A DNA stretch of 64,000 nt from positions 36,890,001 to 36,954,000 of the forward strand of contig OZ231128.1 of assembly GCA_965153355.1 (NCBI GenBank), written 5' to 3'. Source of the DNA: Flaccisagitta enflata. Lineage: Eukaryota > Chaetognatha > Sagittoidea > Aphragmophora. The notes beneath the pieces were generated by a model. That model was not told where the DNA came from and ran no database searches. It saw only the letters and a list, made by a program, of their open reading frames with translations. This document shows, piece by piece, positions 36,030 to 48,091 of the stretch. The position numbers and the translations under genes are program-made. Numbering within the stretch: the first letter of the stretch is position 1; each line of letters starts with the position of its first letter.

Positions 36030-36960
36030 AGCTAAAACAAGGAAAAATATCCAGCTTTACGGGTCCCAGAGGGCCCTATGTGCCTCAAAATGTCGATTTT
36101 GAGGGAAATAAGCTTTTTTGCCCATTATTTGTACTAAAATGATAACTTGGTGCCCATGAACTACCTTGCTTGAGTCAATCTAGCCCTGGTAAGCATTATC
36201 ATGAAGTTTTACGGGCCCCAGAGGACCTCAAGGGCCCCAAAAAGGCCCAAAGACGCCAATTTTAAGGAAAAAAAACATTTTTTGCCCAGTTCTCACATTA
36301 AAATGATATCCTCATGCCTATGTACTACCTTGCTTGGGTCAAGCTAGCCCTGGCAAGCAAAATCATGGAGCTTTATGTGTCCCAGAGGGCCCTAAGGGCC
36401 CAAAAATAGCCCAAAAATAGTTATTTTGAGGAAAAAAAGCTTATTTTCTCATTATTTTTAGTCAAATGACATCTTTAAGCCTTTGTACAAATTTACTAGG
36501 GTCAAGTTAGCCCTGGTAAGCAATATCATTGAGTTGTATGGGCCCCAGAGGACCCTAAGGGCCCGAAAATGGCCAAAAAATAGCAATTTTGAGCAAAATA
36601 AGCTTTTTTGCTAATTTTTGATGGTAAAATGTTATCTTCATGCCTATGTACAACCTTGGTGGGGTCAAGCTAGTCCTGGCAAGCCATATCATAGTTTTAC
36701 AGGCCCTAAGGGCCCAAAAAATAGCCGAAATATGGCGATTTTGAGGAAAATAAGCTTTTTTGCACATCTTTTTTAGTCAAATGATATCTTCATGCCTATA
36801 CACAACCTTGCTTGGGCCAAGCTAGCCTTGGCAAGCAATATCATGGAGATTTGGGGGCTCCATGGGCCTTAAAGGGCCCCAAATTGAGGTTTTAAGTGGA
36901 AATTTTGCTACTTTTGGTGATTTTTGCCTTAAATAGTGTAATAGTGATTATGATTGGGCC
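36030..36960. repeat. ~160 bp tandem satellite
   Basis: Five to six copies of a unit containing GGGTCAAGCTAGCCCTGG (36174, 36336, 36498, 36662, 36813) and CCCAGAGGGCCCTAAGGGCC, spaced about 150-165 bases. No gene. Confidence 0.85.
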
Positions 36961-37044
36961 CAGGGCTTCACTGAGGATGTCTTGAGTTAGGGGAGGAATG
37001 TAGGAGAGGGATGTAGGAGAGGGATACTAAAGAGGGCTCAAGAC

Positions 37045-37085
37045 CAACTATGTCTGCGACTGGATTGCCATGTATCCGGCCTTGT
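37045..37085 (+). mobile_element. HINE-like 3' end fragment
   Basis: GTCTGCGACTGGATTGCCAT followed by GTATCCGGCCTTGTTT; only the subterminal copy and 3' end remain. Confidence 0.5.
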
Positions 37086-37129
37086 TTAAGCCTTAATTTT
37101 TAGGTTTTGGCCTTGTTTCCTTAACCACC

Positions 37130-37740
37130 ACCTTTTCCTCCTCCTCCTCCTCCTCCACAGCTCCACCACCACCTTCACCACCATCTTGTCTTACATAGCA
37201 CATTTTCCCGCTATGAACAAGAATTTGTCAAAGATCATCCTTTTGAGCAATTTTTCACTTGGCTGCTGCCCTCTACTACACCTCCTCCTCCTCCTCAGCT
37301 CCACCTCAACCACCACCTTCTACACATTCTTCTTACCCACTATTAGCAAAAATGTCTTAATGAGCTTAGTCCACCTTATCAATTTGTGCAATTTTTCCAT
37401 TAACCCCTTCTTCTTCTTCTCCTTGTCCTCCTCCTCCTCCTCCTCCTCCTCCTCCTCCTCCTCCTCCTCCTCCTCCTCCTCCTCCTCCTACCACCACCAC
37501 CACCTTGTCATATACTGCACATTCATCTTACCCACTCAACAAGAATATGCAAATAAACTTGGTCTTATTTACAAATTTGCGAATTTTTTCAATCTATTGC
37601 CACCGCTGTCTCTTCCTCCTCCTCCTCCTCCTCCTCCTCCTCCTTCCCACAACACCACCTCCACCACTACCTAGTCATACAATGCACATTCCTTTTATCC
37701 ACTATCAACAAGAATATGTTTTTTCAATAAACAATATATC
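37130..37740. repeat. CTC-rich tandem repeat
   Basis: Four degenerate units, each with a (CTC)n or (CAC)n tract followed by a variant of CATTCATCTTACCCACTATC, AACAAGAATATG and CAATTTTT. The longest pure (CTC)n run is 37424-37489. Confidence 0.75.
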
Positions 37741-37939
37741 AAAAAAAAGTGGCTTAAAGATGAGAATTTACAATAGAGCTGATCTGGAATCCTTTTTATG
37801 AAAAGTGGTAAAATAGCAACATGCTATTACTCCAAAATGGTGAGTTGTACCATTATATGGAAACCTGTCCCTGATAGACCATCACTAAAGAGTAAGAGTT
37901 GCCAAAAAAAATGTTCTTAATCCCTCACCTGCATATCTT

Positions 37940-39010
37940 CAGCTAGCATGTAAAAAAAAAAAAAATCTTTGAGGGTGGCCAAAAAAAAGTGATTTCTATG
38001 TAAAATTGCATCAGGAATCCATTTTTGATGTTTTTAGGGCCCTACGAGGGGGCCCCTAGAAACGCACCCAAAAAAACAGCCAAAAATAGCCTATTTTGGC
38101 TATTTTTGTTGAAAATTTTTTGCTTAATGAGACCCCAACCCCCAAATTTTTTTGGTGGTAATACTTCTTGATGTAAGAGACTGAAAAAAAAATGATCATC
38201 ATGGTAAGTGATGGTTGGGGTACCTAAAAAGGCCCAAAAAGGGCCCGTAAAACATAAAAATATCACTTTTTAATTCATTGCGCGTCTAAAAATGCTTGGA
38301 TTCCTACAAAATTTGAAATGGAACTTCTCATTTTATGCAACAATCTTCCTGCAAAGTTTTGTGGCCACTTTTGAACAGCTTCATGTTGAAATTATGCTAA
38401 AAAAACCAAAATTCGACCAAAAAAAAACCAATTTTTGAGTTTTCTAACATGAAAACACTATTTCAAGGTCCCTGAATCCAATTTTTTTTTTGAAAATGGT
38501 TAGTCATGCATCTTGGGAGATCCCAGAAAAAATTTCAGCAGATATTTCCAAAAAATGGCCGAGTTATTACGGTTCAAAATGACCTGGTAAATGAAAAAAA
38601 AAACACAATTTTGTAACTTCAAGGCTGTAGTACTGAAAAATCATACAAAAAGTACCTGGAAAATAGACATATTAAAAAGAAAATGTATGGGGAATCTATT
38701 ACTGGTGGTTTGGGGGCTCTATAAGGGGGCCCCTGGAAACACCACCCCAAAAAAAGCTAAAAATGACCTATTTTGGCTTTTTTTGGTAAAAATTTCTTGT
38801 TCAAAGAGACCCAATCCTTCCAAATTTGTTTGGGCTATACTTCTTGATGTAAGAGACTGATGGAAAGAGAATCATGATGGTAGGTGATGGTTGGGGTACC
38901 TAAAAAGGCCCAAAAAGGGCCCGTAAAACATAAAGATATCATTTTTTTTTCACTGCGCGTCCAAAAATGCTTGGATTCCTAAAAAATTTGAAATGGAAAT
39001 TCTCATTTCA
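37940..39010. repeat. inverted repeat, left arm (pairs with 42305-43360)
   Basis: About 1.07 kb inverted relative to 42305-43360; for example GTAAAATTGCATCAGGAATC at 38001 is matched near 43290. Each arm holds two related sub-units marked by GAGGGGGCCCCTAGAAAC (38046) and AAGGGGGCCCCTGGAAAC (38723), each followed by CCAAAAAGGGCCCGTAAAAC. No coding frame. Confidence 0.8.
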
Positions 39011-39209
39011 TGTAAATAGCTTCCTGCAAAATTTTTTGGTCACTTTTGAACAGCTTCATGGTAAAATTATGCTCAAACAAAATTCGCCCCAAAAAGGGCC
39101 CCTAAAACCATTACTCTTGGGTCTGATATAGTGGGTTACAACTATACAGACACAAAGGAATCTCATAACAGGGGGAGGGATGAAAATGGAAAGAGGGCAG
39201 TGAGTGACA

Positions 39210-39302
<93 letters not shown>

Positions 39303-39330
39303 GAGAGAAAGAGAGAAAGAGAGAGAAGGG
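39210..39330. repeat. (GA)n microsatellite
   Basis: Pure (GA)n grading into GAGAAA units. Confidence 0.95.
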
Positions 39331-39624
39331 GGAGGTAGTGGGGAGTAGGAGACTGGTGATACGTAAAAAGAAAATTCGACTCGAAACAAAAGTCTTGGCA
39401 ATAAATCTGTTTCTGTCGTTTATTGTTGGTTGATGAGAAGACGACTCGCCTAAAACGTGAAAACGGGAAGTTGATAGTGAAGTGCACCCAACTGTATAAC
39501 TTGGTCTTTCCATCCGTCAGTCCATCAATTATTTGTTCCCTTAACCTGTTTGTCCATCCAGTCGATCATTTGGTTGCTCTTTATCACTGCTTCCTTGTCA
39601 TATAATTTTTTTTTTTAAATAACT

Positions 39625-39913
39625 TGTCCTGCAATGAGTGACCCGGGGTCACAATATCATTGCAGATGAGTGGGCAGAGGAGTCAACTCCCATCTACATC
39701 CAAATTTCCCCCACACCCAATCCAAAAAAAAAAGGAAGTAAAATGGTTGTTTTTCCACTTATAGACTCAAACATTCCCGGCAGATCAATAGACAGATGGA
39801 TGGACTGACAGATTGACATAGCAACAGACAGACAAACAAAAAGACAAAGCTCCTTTTTTATCATTGCCTCAGCCCATCCGCGCACGACTTGGGTAGCTAT
39901 GTATCTGGCCTTT
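39625..39913. mobile_element. two degraded HINE-like fragments
   Basis: On the left, a minus-strand 3' end like that of 52736-52948 (GAGTGACCCGGGGTCACAAT at 39636, with stem GTGACCCGGGGTCAC). On the right, a plus-strand 3' end GCACGACTTGGGTAGCTATG then TATCTGGCCTT (39882-39910), touching the next complete element. Confidence 0.5.
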
Positions 39914-40167
39914 TTTAGTCGCATGCACGCGACTCTATGACCCACTCTGTCCGTCGGTCGGTCGGTCGGAAACACTTTGCTTTTTTCGGCGTTTTTGGGC
40001 GTTTTTTTATATTACTACTCCTGCTTTTAGTTGTTTTGTCTTGGTCTTTTGGTCTTTTGGTCTTTTAGTCTTTTAGTCTTTTAGTCTTTTAGTCTTTTAG
40101 TCTTTTAGTCTTTTAGTCTTTTAGTATTCAAGACCGCACGCGACTTGTAACGCGTTGGCCTTGTTTT
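39913..40167 (+). mobile_element. HINE-like element with TCTTTTAGTC core
   Basis: The 5' hairpin is GTCGCATGCACGCGAC, then CTCTATGACCCACTCTGTCC, (GTCG)n, a TCTTTTAGTC decamer array of about 12 units (40046-40126), subterminal CCGCACGCGAC and 3' end GGCCTTGTT. It follows head to tail on another element's 3' end. Confidence 0.75.
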
Positions 40168-40685
40168 TATATAACCTATGTCTTAGCGGTCAGCAGTCCC
40201 CTATCCTAAAAAACAATCATTGAAAAAAGTAAAACGTCTGCAGTATAAAATCATTTCTCTTAGATAAATAATAAAAAGAGTATACAATATTGCAATTGTA
40301 GGACATGCGTTTATTCTTTTTTCCATATGTGTATGTACTCCATACTTTCAACATTCTTTTATCATACTTTTTATTGAAAAAAATTTTCTCATTCTATTCT
40401 TGAAAGAATATGCTTATTTTTTTAAATTTTTTCATTCTTTAGAAAAAAGTAGATGGTTCCTGGGGCTGCTGCCTCCCCCCTCTCCCGACAAAAAGTTTTC
40501 GGACTCCTTCGTAGGTTTTGCCGCTTCTACATTTTTTTTTCTTATGCGAAGAAATTTTTTAACACAAGAGCGAGGGTCTTTTTATTCAACTTACTTTTCC
40601 TTTATATCCTTCTTGACATAGCTTGACAGTTTCCCTTCGTCCATCTGTCTGTTTTACTTTCTATGTCCTTTTTTGGTCTTGGCCA

Positions 40686-40927
<242 letters not shown>

Positions 40928-41129
40928 CGATTTTTTTTTATGAAAAAGTTGTTTCCAATCATGCAATTTCAAGTTTGCCGCTTTAAGTATGTCCTTCCCA
41001 AGCCTGGGCGATTTCTAAGGTTCTTTTTCAATGCAATACACTAAAAGATTTTAAAAATATGGTGTAGTGGGGTTAGATAGTGTCGGGCCTATACAATAGA
41101 ATCCCAATATGATACAATAAAAAAAAATT

Positions 41130-41506
41130 TAGTTGCGTGCACGTGACTCCACCCCGCTTTGTCGGTCCGTCGGTCTGTCCATCCGTCCATCTGTCGGTCC
41201 ATCCATTGGTCCATCCATCCGTCACACTACTTTTTTATGATATAATGTCAACTCTTAGGTCATTTTAAGTCCTCTAAAGTCATTAATAGTTATTCCAAGT
41301 CATTCTAAGTCATTCTAAGTAATTTTAAGTCATTCTAAGTCAGTTTAAGTTATTTTTGGTCATTAGGGCATTAGTCATTAAAAGCCTTTTATGGTCATTT
41401 TAAGTCACTCTAAGTCATTCTAAGTCATTCTAAGTCATTCTTAGTCATTCTAAGTCATTCAAAGTCTGTAAGTCTTGCACGCGACTTATAGGTGTTGCCC
41501 TTGTTA
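41130..41506 (+). mobile_element. HINE-like element with AAGTCATT core
   Basis: The 5' hairpin is GTTGCGTGCACGTGAC (two mismatches), GGTCCGTCGG and CCATCCGTC core, then a TTTTAAGTCA/TTCTAAGTCA minisatellite of about 20 units. The subterminal copy is TTGCACGCGACTTATAGGTG and the 3' end is CCCTTGTT. Confidence 0.75.
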
Positions 41507-42069
41507 CCTACTACATAACTATACTCTCTAGTCACGTATTAGGCTGGTCAGTAGGTCTATATGTCTATCTGTCTGTCAATCAATAAATAAGTTGTTAAGT
41601 GGAAAAACAATTGTCTTAGATAAATATGTGTGGGGGGGAGGGTTTGGATAGGGTGGATGGGGTTTGAAAGCCCCTGCCCACCTGTGTCTACAAATGATGT
41701 ACCAAAATAGGCCTTTATTTTCAAGAACGCCCTTTTTAATATGCTTTGGACTATATGTCGTCTTTTCCTTTATATTTTTTAGATAAACAAATTAGTGTTG
41801 GCTCTATTGGGATTTCCTTTTAACCACCGGTGTCTGGTGGTCAGGAGTGCAGACACCATAGCAGGTAAACACCACATTTTTAAAAATATATTTAACCTCA
41901 GGGAGGAAAACACCATATTTTAGTTGAGATTCACTACAGGTTTAAGTAAAGCTGTCTCATGGCCTATATATAAATAACTTAGAAATATATATCAGGATTA
42001 AAATGACATAAATTATTGGTAGATATGCCTTGACAGTAAATGCAATGAAGCAAGATTCGACTTGGGTGG

Positions 42070-42300
42070 TTGTGTAGTCAGCTTGAACTAGTCATCCAAG
42101 GATTGCACATGGTCAGCGGTACCCAATGCCCTGCTTGTGGTGATCAAGTGAAGCAGTGGAGTGAGAGCAGGGCAGCGGCCCCAAAGGGCCAATGTCCTGT
42201 AGGACACAGGGGTGAGCCGTTACGTACATCCGTCTGCCCGTCTGTCAGAGGGTTCATTTTAGGCTTTAGATAGCTGATTTGGGGCCAAAGAGGACTGATT
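42070..42300. mobile_element. GGGCAGCGG-family element, copy d, truncated
   Basis: The head GCACATGGTCAGCGGTACCC is at 42103, then GGGCAGCGGCCCCAAAGGGCC (from 42171) and GTCCTGTAGGACACAGGGG. It stops at the first minisatellite-like unit, where the 42305-43360 inverted repeat begins. Preceded by a worn HINE-like 3' end (CGACTTGGGTGG at 42058). Confidence 0.6.
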
Positions 42301-42304
42301 AAGT

Positions 42305-43360
42305 GATTTTTCACTTGAAATTTTTGGAATCCAAGCATTTTTGGACACGCAGTGAATAAAAAAATGATATCTTTATCTTTTACGGGCCCCTTTTGGGCCT
42401 TTTTAGGTACCCCAACCATCATCTACCATCATGATTCTCTTTCCATCAGTCTCTTACATCAAGAAGTATAGCCCAAACAAATTTGGAAGGATTGGGTCTC
42501 TTTAAACAAGACAATTTCTCAAAAAATAGCCAAAATAGGCCATTTTTAGCTTTTTTTTGGGGGTGTGTTTCCAGGGGCCCCCTTGTAGAGCCCCCAAACC
42601 ACCAGTAATGAATTCCCCATGCATTTTCTTTTTAATTTGTCTATTTTCCAGGTACTTTTAGTATAATTTTTCAGTTCTACAGCCTTGAAGTTACAAAATA
42701 GTGTTTTTTTTCATTTACCAGGTCATTTTGAACCGTAATAACTCGGCCATTTTTTGGAAATTTCTGCTGAAATTTTTTCTGGGATCTCTCAAGATGCATG
42801 ACTAACCATTTTCAAAAAAAAAATTGGATTCAGGGACCTTGAAATAGTGTTTTCCTGTAAGAAAACTCAAAAATTGGGTTTTTTTTGGTCGAATTTTGGT
42901 TTTTTTAGCATAATTTCAACATGAAGCTGTTCAATAGTGGCCACAAATCTTTGCAGGAAGATTGTTGCATAAAATGAGAAGTTCCATTTCAAATTTTGTA
43001 GGAATCCAAGCATTTTTAGACGCGCAATGAATAAAAAAGTGATATTTTTATGTTTTACGGGCCCTTTTTGGGCCTTTTTAGGTACCCCAACCATCACTTA
43101 CCATGATGATCATTTTTTTTTTCAGTCTCTTACATCAAGAAGTATTACCACCAAAAAAATTTGGGGGTTGGGGTCTCATTAAGCAAAAAATTTTCAACAA
43201 AAATAGCCAAAATAGGCCATTTTTGGCTGTTTTTTTGGGTGCGTTTCTAGGGGCCCCCTCGTAGGGCCCTAAAAACATCAAAAATGGAATCCTGATGCAA
43301 TTTTACATAGAAACCACTTTTTTTTTGCCACCCTCAACGATTTTTTTTTTCTTACAAGAA
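42305..43360. repeat. inverted repeat, right arm (pairs with 37940-39010)
   Basis: Reverse-complement counterpart of 37940-39010 with small indels; the arms are separated by about 3.3 kb that holds three HINE-like copies and two microsatellites. Confidence 0.8.
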
Positions 43361-43879
43361 ATAACGCAGCTAGCTGAAGATATGCAGGTGAGGGTTAATG
43401 TTTTGGTGTACATAGCTAAGCTAGGATTATAATGGGAAGTCGCTCATTGATTTTTAAAAAATACATTTTTTAGTATTATGCAAAAACTATGAGTTGTACC
43501 AATATATGGAAACCTGATTATGAAACCTCATAGTCTCCTCTATATATTTCAACCATAATATGGTCTTAATGTTTTGGTGTACATGGTTTTAAAAAAATAA
43601 ATAGAGTACTGACCACTTCTATTTAAAGCAAAATGAGCCTCGTAACTCAATTTTTACCCCCCCCCCCTGAGCCCCCAAAAGCCCAAAATGATCAAAAATT
43701 GTGATGGGTCCCTTCCACACTAACCAATACACTTCAGCTCCAATCATTATTTCATTATTTTTTTCATTACTAAATTATTACTAAATTGGCCGTTTTTGCT
43801 TCCAGAGCCAGAGTCCGGGCGATTACATAGTGGGCACCTACTTCCGGTCAAGATAGGATCTTGTGGCTGGTTGAATGGA

Positions 43880-44560
43880 AGCATATAGACTAAAGATTAG
43901 GTTTGGCGTTTTTTTTTTCTTGAATTTTGACATACTGTGCCCTGTATAATACTGTGCTGGTTCGGCCTACTGTGTCGTAAGCAGTGGTCACTTTTCATCA
44001 TGCTTTTGTTTTCAGTCACTGAACTTCTTTTTTTTGTTAGATCAAAACAAAAGCAATTGTATGTATTGATTGCACTGAAAATCAGAGAAAAATAGAACTG
44101 AGCCAAATGAGCTAGGGGAGCTAAAATATTCAAAATGATTTAACCAGACTACCAGCTTTGCTCACTGACATGCTTTCTTGTATTTGCATGCTTAAATCAA
44201 AATATTAATTTATCTATCTTATTTCAAATCAGAGAAAAAGAGCAAGCTAAATGAGCTAAATGAGCTAGAATACTTGAAAACACCCTCACAGATGAGCAGC
44301 TTTACTCACAGACATGTTTTCTTTATTTGCTTGTTCAAACAAGTTTGAAAATATTTATTCATTTACTATATATGAAATCAGAAAGAATAGACTGAGCTAA
44401 GTGAGCTAAATGTGCTAAAATGCTCAAAAATGCCCTCACAGATGAGCAGCTATGCTCATAAACATGTTTTCTTGTATTTGCATGTTCAAACAAATATAGA
44501 TACACTTTTTTATTAATCCTACATAAAATCATAAAAAATTGAAAAAAAATCAATTTCAAT
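43880..44560. repeat. ~140 bp tandem repeat
   Basis: Three to four degenerate units with CAGATGAGCAGCT, GCTCA-ACATGTTTTCTTGTATTTGC and GAGCTAAATGAGCTAAA. 43360-43880 is unique AT-rich sequence without a gene. Confidence 0.7.
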
Positions 44561-44660
44561 TATTCGTAAATAAATCTTTAAAAAATCATAGCGCGAAAAA
44601 TATTTGTTGTAGAGAATTCTGCTTGGTGCCAAATGAAAGAGAATTATCAAATTTACTTAC

Positions 44661-44711
44661 CCTATCAATTTCATTGGAGGCCCCAATCAGCCGGAAGAGA
44701 CCCTCAACTTC
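44661..44711 (-). CDS. single exon of a RhoGAP-like protein
   Basis: A 51-base exon between a strong acceptor (TTTTCATTTTCTTATTAG) and an optimal donor (GTAAGT). In its one long-range open frame it reads EVEGLFRLIGASNEIDR. The GLFRxxG core with the preceding acidic residues is the arginine-finger segment of RhoGAP domains, where that Arg enters the Rho GTPase active site. Flanking exons were not recognised within 2 kb either way; introns here are long and repeat-filled. The call rests on 17 residues and two good splice sites. Confidence 0.5.
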
Positions 44712-45015
44712 CTAATAAGAAAATGAAAACCCTGTTTCTCTCGAATATGTCCAGAAGTCGAAGACTGACTTCGACTTTTTTCCCGATTATATCAATGTCA
44801 ATAACGCTATACTTTTAAGTGCATTTAAAAAGATAGAGAGAAATAGCTTTAACGTGACAGACCGAGGAAAATCATACCTCTTTCATTGGTTGACTTATAC
44901 ATTATCATGTATTACATTATTATGTATTATCTTTCAGTCAGTTCGTTGCGTTTTAGTTGTCATTTCTTCAAATTCAACAAGTCCGTATACACTCCCCCTC
45001 AGTCGCAAGTTCGCG

Positions 45016-45057
45016 ACTTAAAACTCTCTTCTCTCTTCTCTCTCTCTCTCCTCTGTC

Positions 45058-45151
<94 letters not shown>

Positions 45152-45165
45152 TGCGTGTGTGTGAG

Positions 45166-45227
<62 letters not shown>

Positions 45228-45230
45228 TCC
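45016..45230. repeat. (GT)n(CT)n microsatellite
   Basis: CT-rich start, about 105 bases of (GT)n, then (CT)n to 45228. A GC-richer island follows at 45280-45460 that may hold exon sequence on either strand; I could not choose. Confidence 0.95.
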
Positions 45231-45529
45231 ACCGTCTCATTCGTTATACCTGACACTTAATGAAAGGGCAACATTTGGGAAACACTTCCGCGGTCGCGTT
45301 TGTTATGAAGCAATTTTTCTTGTCTGGAATTTGGTTTTGGCTTATTTTCCGGCAGCTGCGAATGATTTCAAATTTGGCGTCGGCGCCGAAGATGCAAGTC
45401 TTCCGGCCGCATTTTCCGCCGCCGACAGGATAAGACTCTTTGTGCTGCTTCACGACTCCTGATGGGAACGAATCAAGAAAGTTATTTTCCTACGGAGATC
45501 TAAAGGAAATAGCTACGTTTTTGGTAGCG

Positions 45530-45815
45530 TCCGCGTAGGGGCCAATAACCTAAGCTTTCCCACCTTGGGAAAATATCTCCGCCTTCGCCTGTTATGTACC
45601 CCCCCCCCTCCTGGGCCCCGAGAACCAAATCCCAGCGTCTTGGCCCATATCCCAGCCTCGAGGCTCAAATCCCAACCGCTAGAAGGAGTCAAAGGAGAAA
45701 TTTCCCCATGTGTGAAATGATAGATCATCGGCCCCTTCGGGCCGCTGCCCTGCTCCCTCCCTCAACCTCAATCATAACCTACCTAGGCAGGGAACGGGTA
45801 CCGGTGACCATCTAT
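45530..45815. mobile_element. GGGCAGCGG-family element, copy e
   Basis: The right end CCCCTTCGGGCCGCTGCCC is at 45738-45756 with the head (GGTACCGGTGACCATC) at 45797. Inside are CTCGAGGCTCAAATCCCA units. The left end is badly worn (GGTAGCGTCCGCGTAGGGGCC). Confidence 0.5.
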
Positions 45816-45963
45816 CGACCCGTTAAAAAGTAGAAGCCCAAAAGAATACAAAAAGGAAGAAAACAAGGCCGAAATTCGACCTATACATGTGTAGAAAGAA
45901 ATGGTCAAATAACTGAGAGATGTGTTACTCCAATGCACCTTGTCAAATTTTTCTTGTTCAAAA

Positions 45964-46125
45964 ATGCCTACGACTGAGCCACTTAAAAACTTTTTGGAAA
46001 CCACACTCAAGATCAAGTCAAAGTTGAAATTGGTTTTAGCAGTTTCTCAGTTAGTATTTCTCAGTATATCTGTCTCTCAAACATTTCTATGGAATGAAGG
46101 AGCTCACCCTGAAAATGGTTCGTGA
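45964..46125 (+). CDS. small ORF with membrane span (uncertain)
   Basis: A 53-codon ATG frame: MPTTEPLKNFLETTLKIKSK, then a hydrophobic stretch LVLAVSQLVFLSISVSQTFL and a polar end. It is non-repetitive, unlike most open frames here. No homologue recognised and no start context argument, so it may be chance. The unique stretch 46130-46798 shows no gene. Confidence 0.2.
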   Translation: MPTTEPLKNFLETTLKIKSKLKLVLAVSQLVFLSISVSQTFLWNEGAHPENGS

Positions 46126-46798
46126 CTTGTTTAAAAATTGCACAGCGACATGTTTGAAAGCAGTGGGATATTTTGCACTGCGTAATGCAAAAGACTAACA
46201 CACAACAACATCCACCAAATTTTATGAAAAGCCTAATTTGGATTTAATTGTTATCCATTTCATTTATGCAACGGTGATCTAATGATAAAAACAATTCCGT
46301 CCAATTCTCCTTTTCGTTTGTGAACCGACAAATTCCATTATCGTCAAACTCGCTCTTTAGCTTCCTTCTAGTCCTTCCACATCACCGAATACACGCGCAA
46401 CTTCACTCAGCTTGATGTGGTTTTAGACTTTAGTTTACATCTGCTGTTTCTACGCTGAAAACGGAATGAATAAATGGAATATCGGCATCAGATTGAATTT
46501 GGAATATTGTCTGAAAAAAAAGTTCTATTTCGATGAACAAAAATGGTCTATTTCGTTGAACAACAAGCAAACAGACGACGTTTTGATTTTATTCGATTGA
46601 TGATTTATTGATAACAAGATAACGCAACATTTCCTTGCTTAATTTTGTTATTCACGTTCGATGGACAGATCAACACTGGCGTAGTGTATTTAAAAAGTAG
46701 ATGATCAAATACAGACGAAACGCCCTCAAATGTCTACGTTTGCGCAGTAAAATAAGGAGAAAAAGTAACATTCTATAAGTTTCTTAGACATGTAATGG

Positions 46799-47540
46799 TC
46801 AACAATAACCTTGGGGGCAAAACAAAAATGGCGGATTTTAATAACATATAACTTTTGACCACATTGCTTTTTAAAAAAAATTCTCACCAAAAAAAAAACA
46901 AAGGATGAGAGTCTTGGGAACCCTCAATGGTGCTTAATCCGGACCCCTCACAACTATCCTTTAATAATACCAGTGTTGTACATCATGTTGTACATCATGA
47001 CGTAGGAAAAATGGATAAAAATTGGTGATGTTTGGGAAGCTCTTCGAAAGATCTTTGATTTGAGTTGTGTCTGGAATTACTGGCTCAAATCGCTTGAGAA
47101 CTACAGTGATTTGAACAAAACTATTCATTTTTTGGAATGCCCGTTTCTTGTTGATAAAGATTTAGAAAAAAAAAATTCAAAGCTAGAAAAATAGTAGATG
47201 TTTTTGTCCGAGTTCCACAAAATCTTATGTGGTAATAATAATACCTTTTCAATTTTTATGTCAATCAGATGATTTTTGCAATGGTTTTTATACTTTTGTA
47301 TGCCAGATCTTAAAAAAAAACTATACTAACACTGAACAGTAAACGAGTAGTTGTATTCGAATTGCTGTAACCTCTAAACCATTTGAGCTAGAATTTCCAG
47401 ACACGACTCAAATGAATGGACTTTTAAAGCGCTTTCTTGACATCACCAATCTTAATTAATTATTCTCATGTTAAGGTAGATAGAATATGTTTTTAATAGA
47501 ACCCGCCATTTTTTTTCTTTTTTGCCCCCAAGGTTATCCA
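46799..47540. repeat. 740 bp imperfect palindrome
   Basis: Outer ends ATAACCTTGGGGGCAAAA (46804) and TTTTGCCCCCAAGGTTAT (47520-47537). Inner pairs include GATTTGAGTTGTGTCTGGAA with the region at 47390-47412. AT-rich and non-coding; looks like a foldback element. Confidence 0.75.
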
Positions 47541-47889
47541 ACAATCAGTAGGCTGCAGGTCATGGATTTTTAACCTGAAACTTCTCAAGTGCTGCTCACA
47601 ACTCTATTTGCAAATTGTATGTGGACAAAAAAGATTCAAAAAAGAAGTATAAAGAGTATCTTCTCGGGAATGAATCTTCCTCTTTATTCTCTTTACCATT
47701 TACATGAGATTATATGCCTCGACACGGCGGAGAACAGAGATACCCACATAATTTTCACGCTGGCATGGTTTAGTTTCTATCTTTAACATGTCTGACATGT
47801 CTGACGTTCTATACCGCAAAGCAATTGGCAACTTCCGCGCGTCTCGTTACATCGGATTTGAAGCAGCGTCCGATGGTACTCTTCCCATC

Positions 47890-48090
47890 ATTTTCCTTGT
47901 TAGCCTTGTTTTCCTTGCCCTTTTAGTTTTCCTTGTTCTCCTTGTTTCCTTTTGAGCCTTATTGTTGCTTTTCTTGTTCTTTTCGTTTTCTTTGTTCCCC
48001 TCGATTAGCTGTTTAGCCTTGTTGTTGCTATTCTTGTTTTTCTCGTTTTCCTTGTTCTTCTCATTTTCCTTGTTCTCCTCATTTTCCTTT
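47890..48090. repeat. TTCCTTGTTCTCCTCGTT minisatellite
   Basis: About ten 18-base units. The same minisatellite resumes at 49055-49290, on the far side of a nested GGGCAGCGG-family copy and a MITE, so those elements probably inserted into one array. Confidence 0.75.
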
Positions 48091-48091
48091 T

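Noticed and set aside
45244-45462. Coding exon on either strand in the GC-rich island
   Set aside because: A good minus-strand acceptor exists near 45465, but the frames end quickly or lack a donor and the plus-strand frame begins in a microsatellite; left uncalled.
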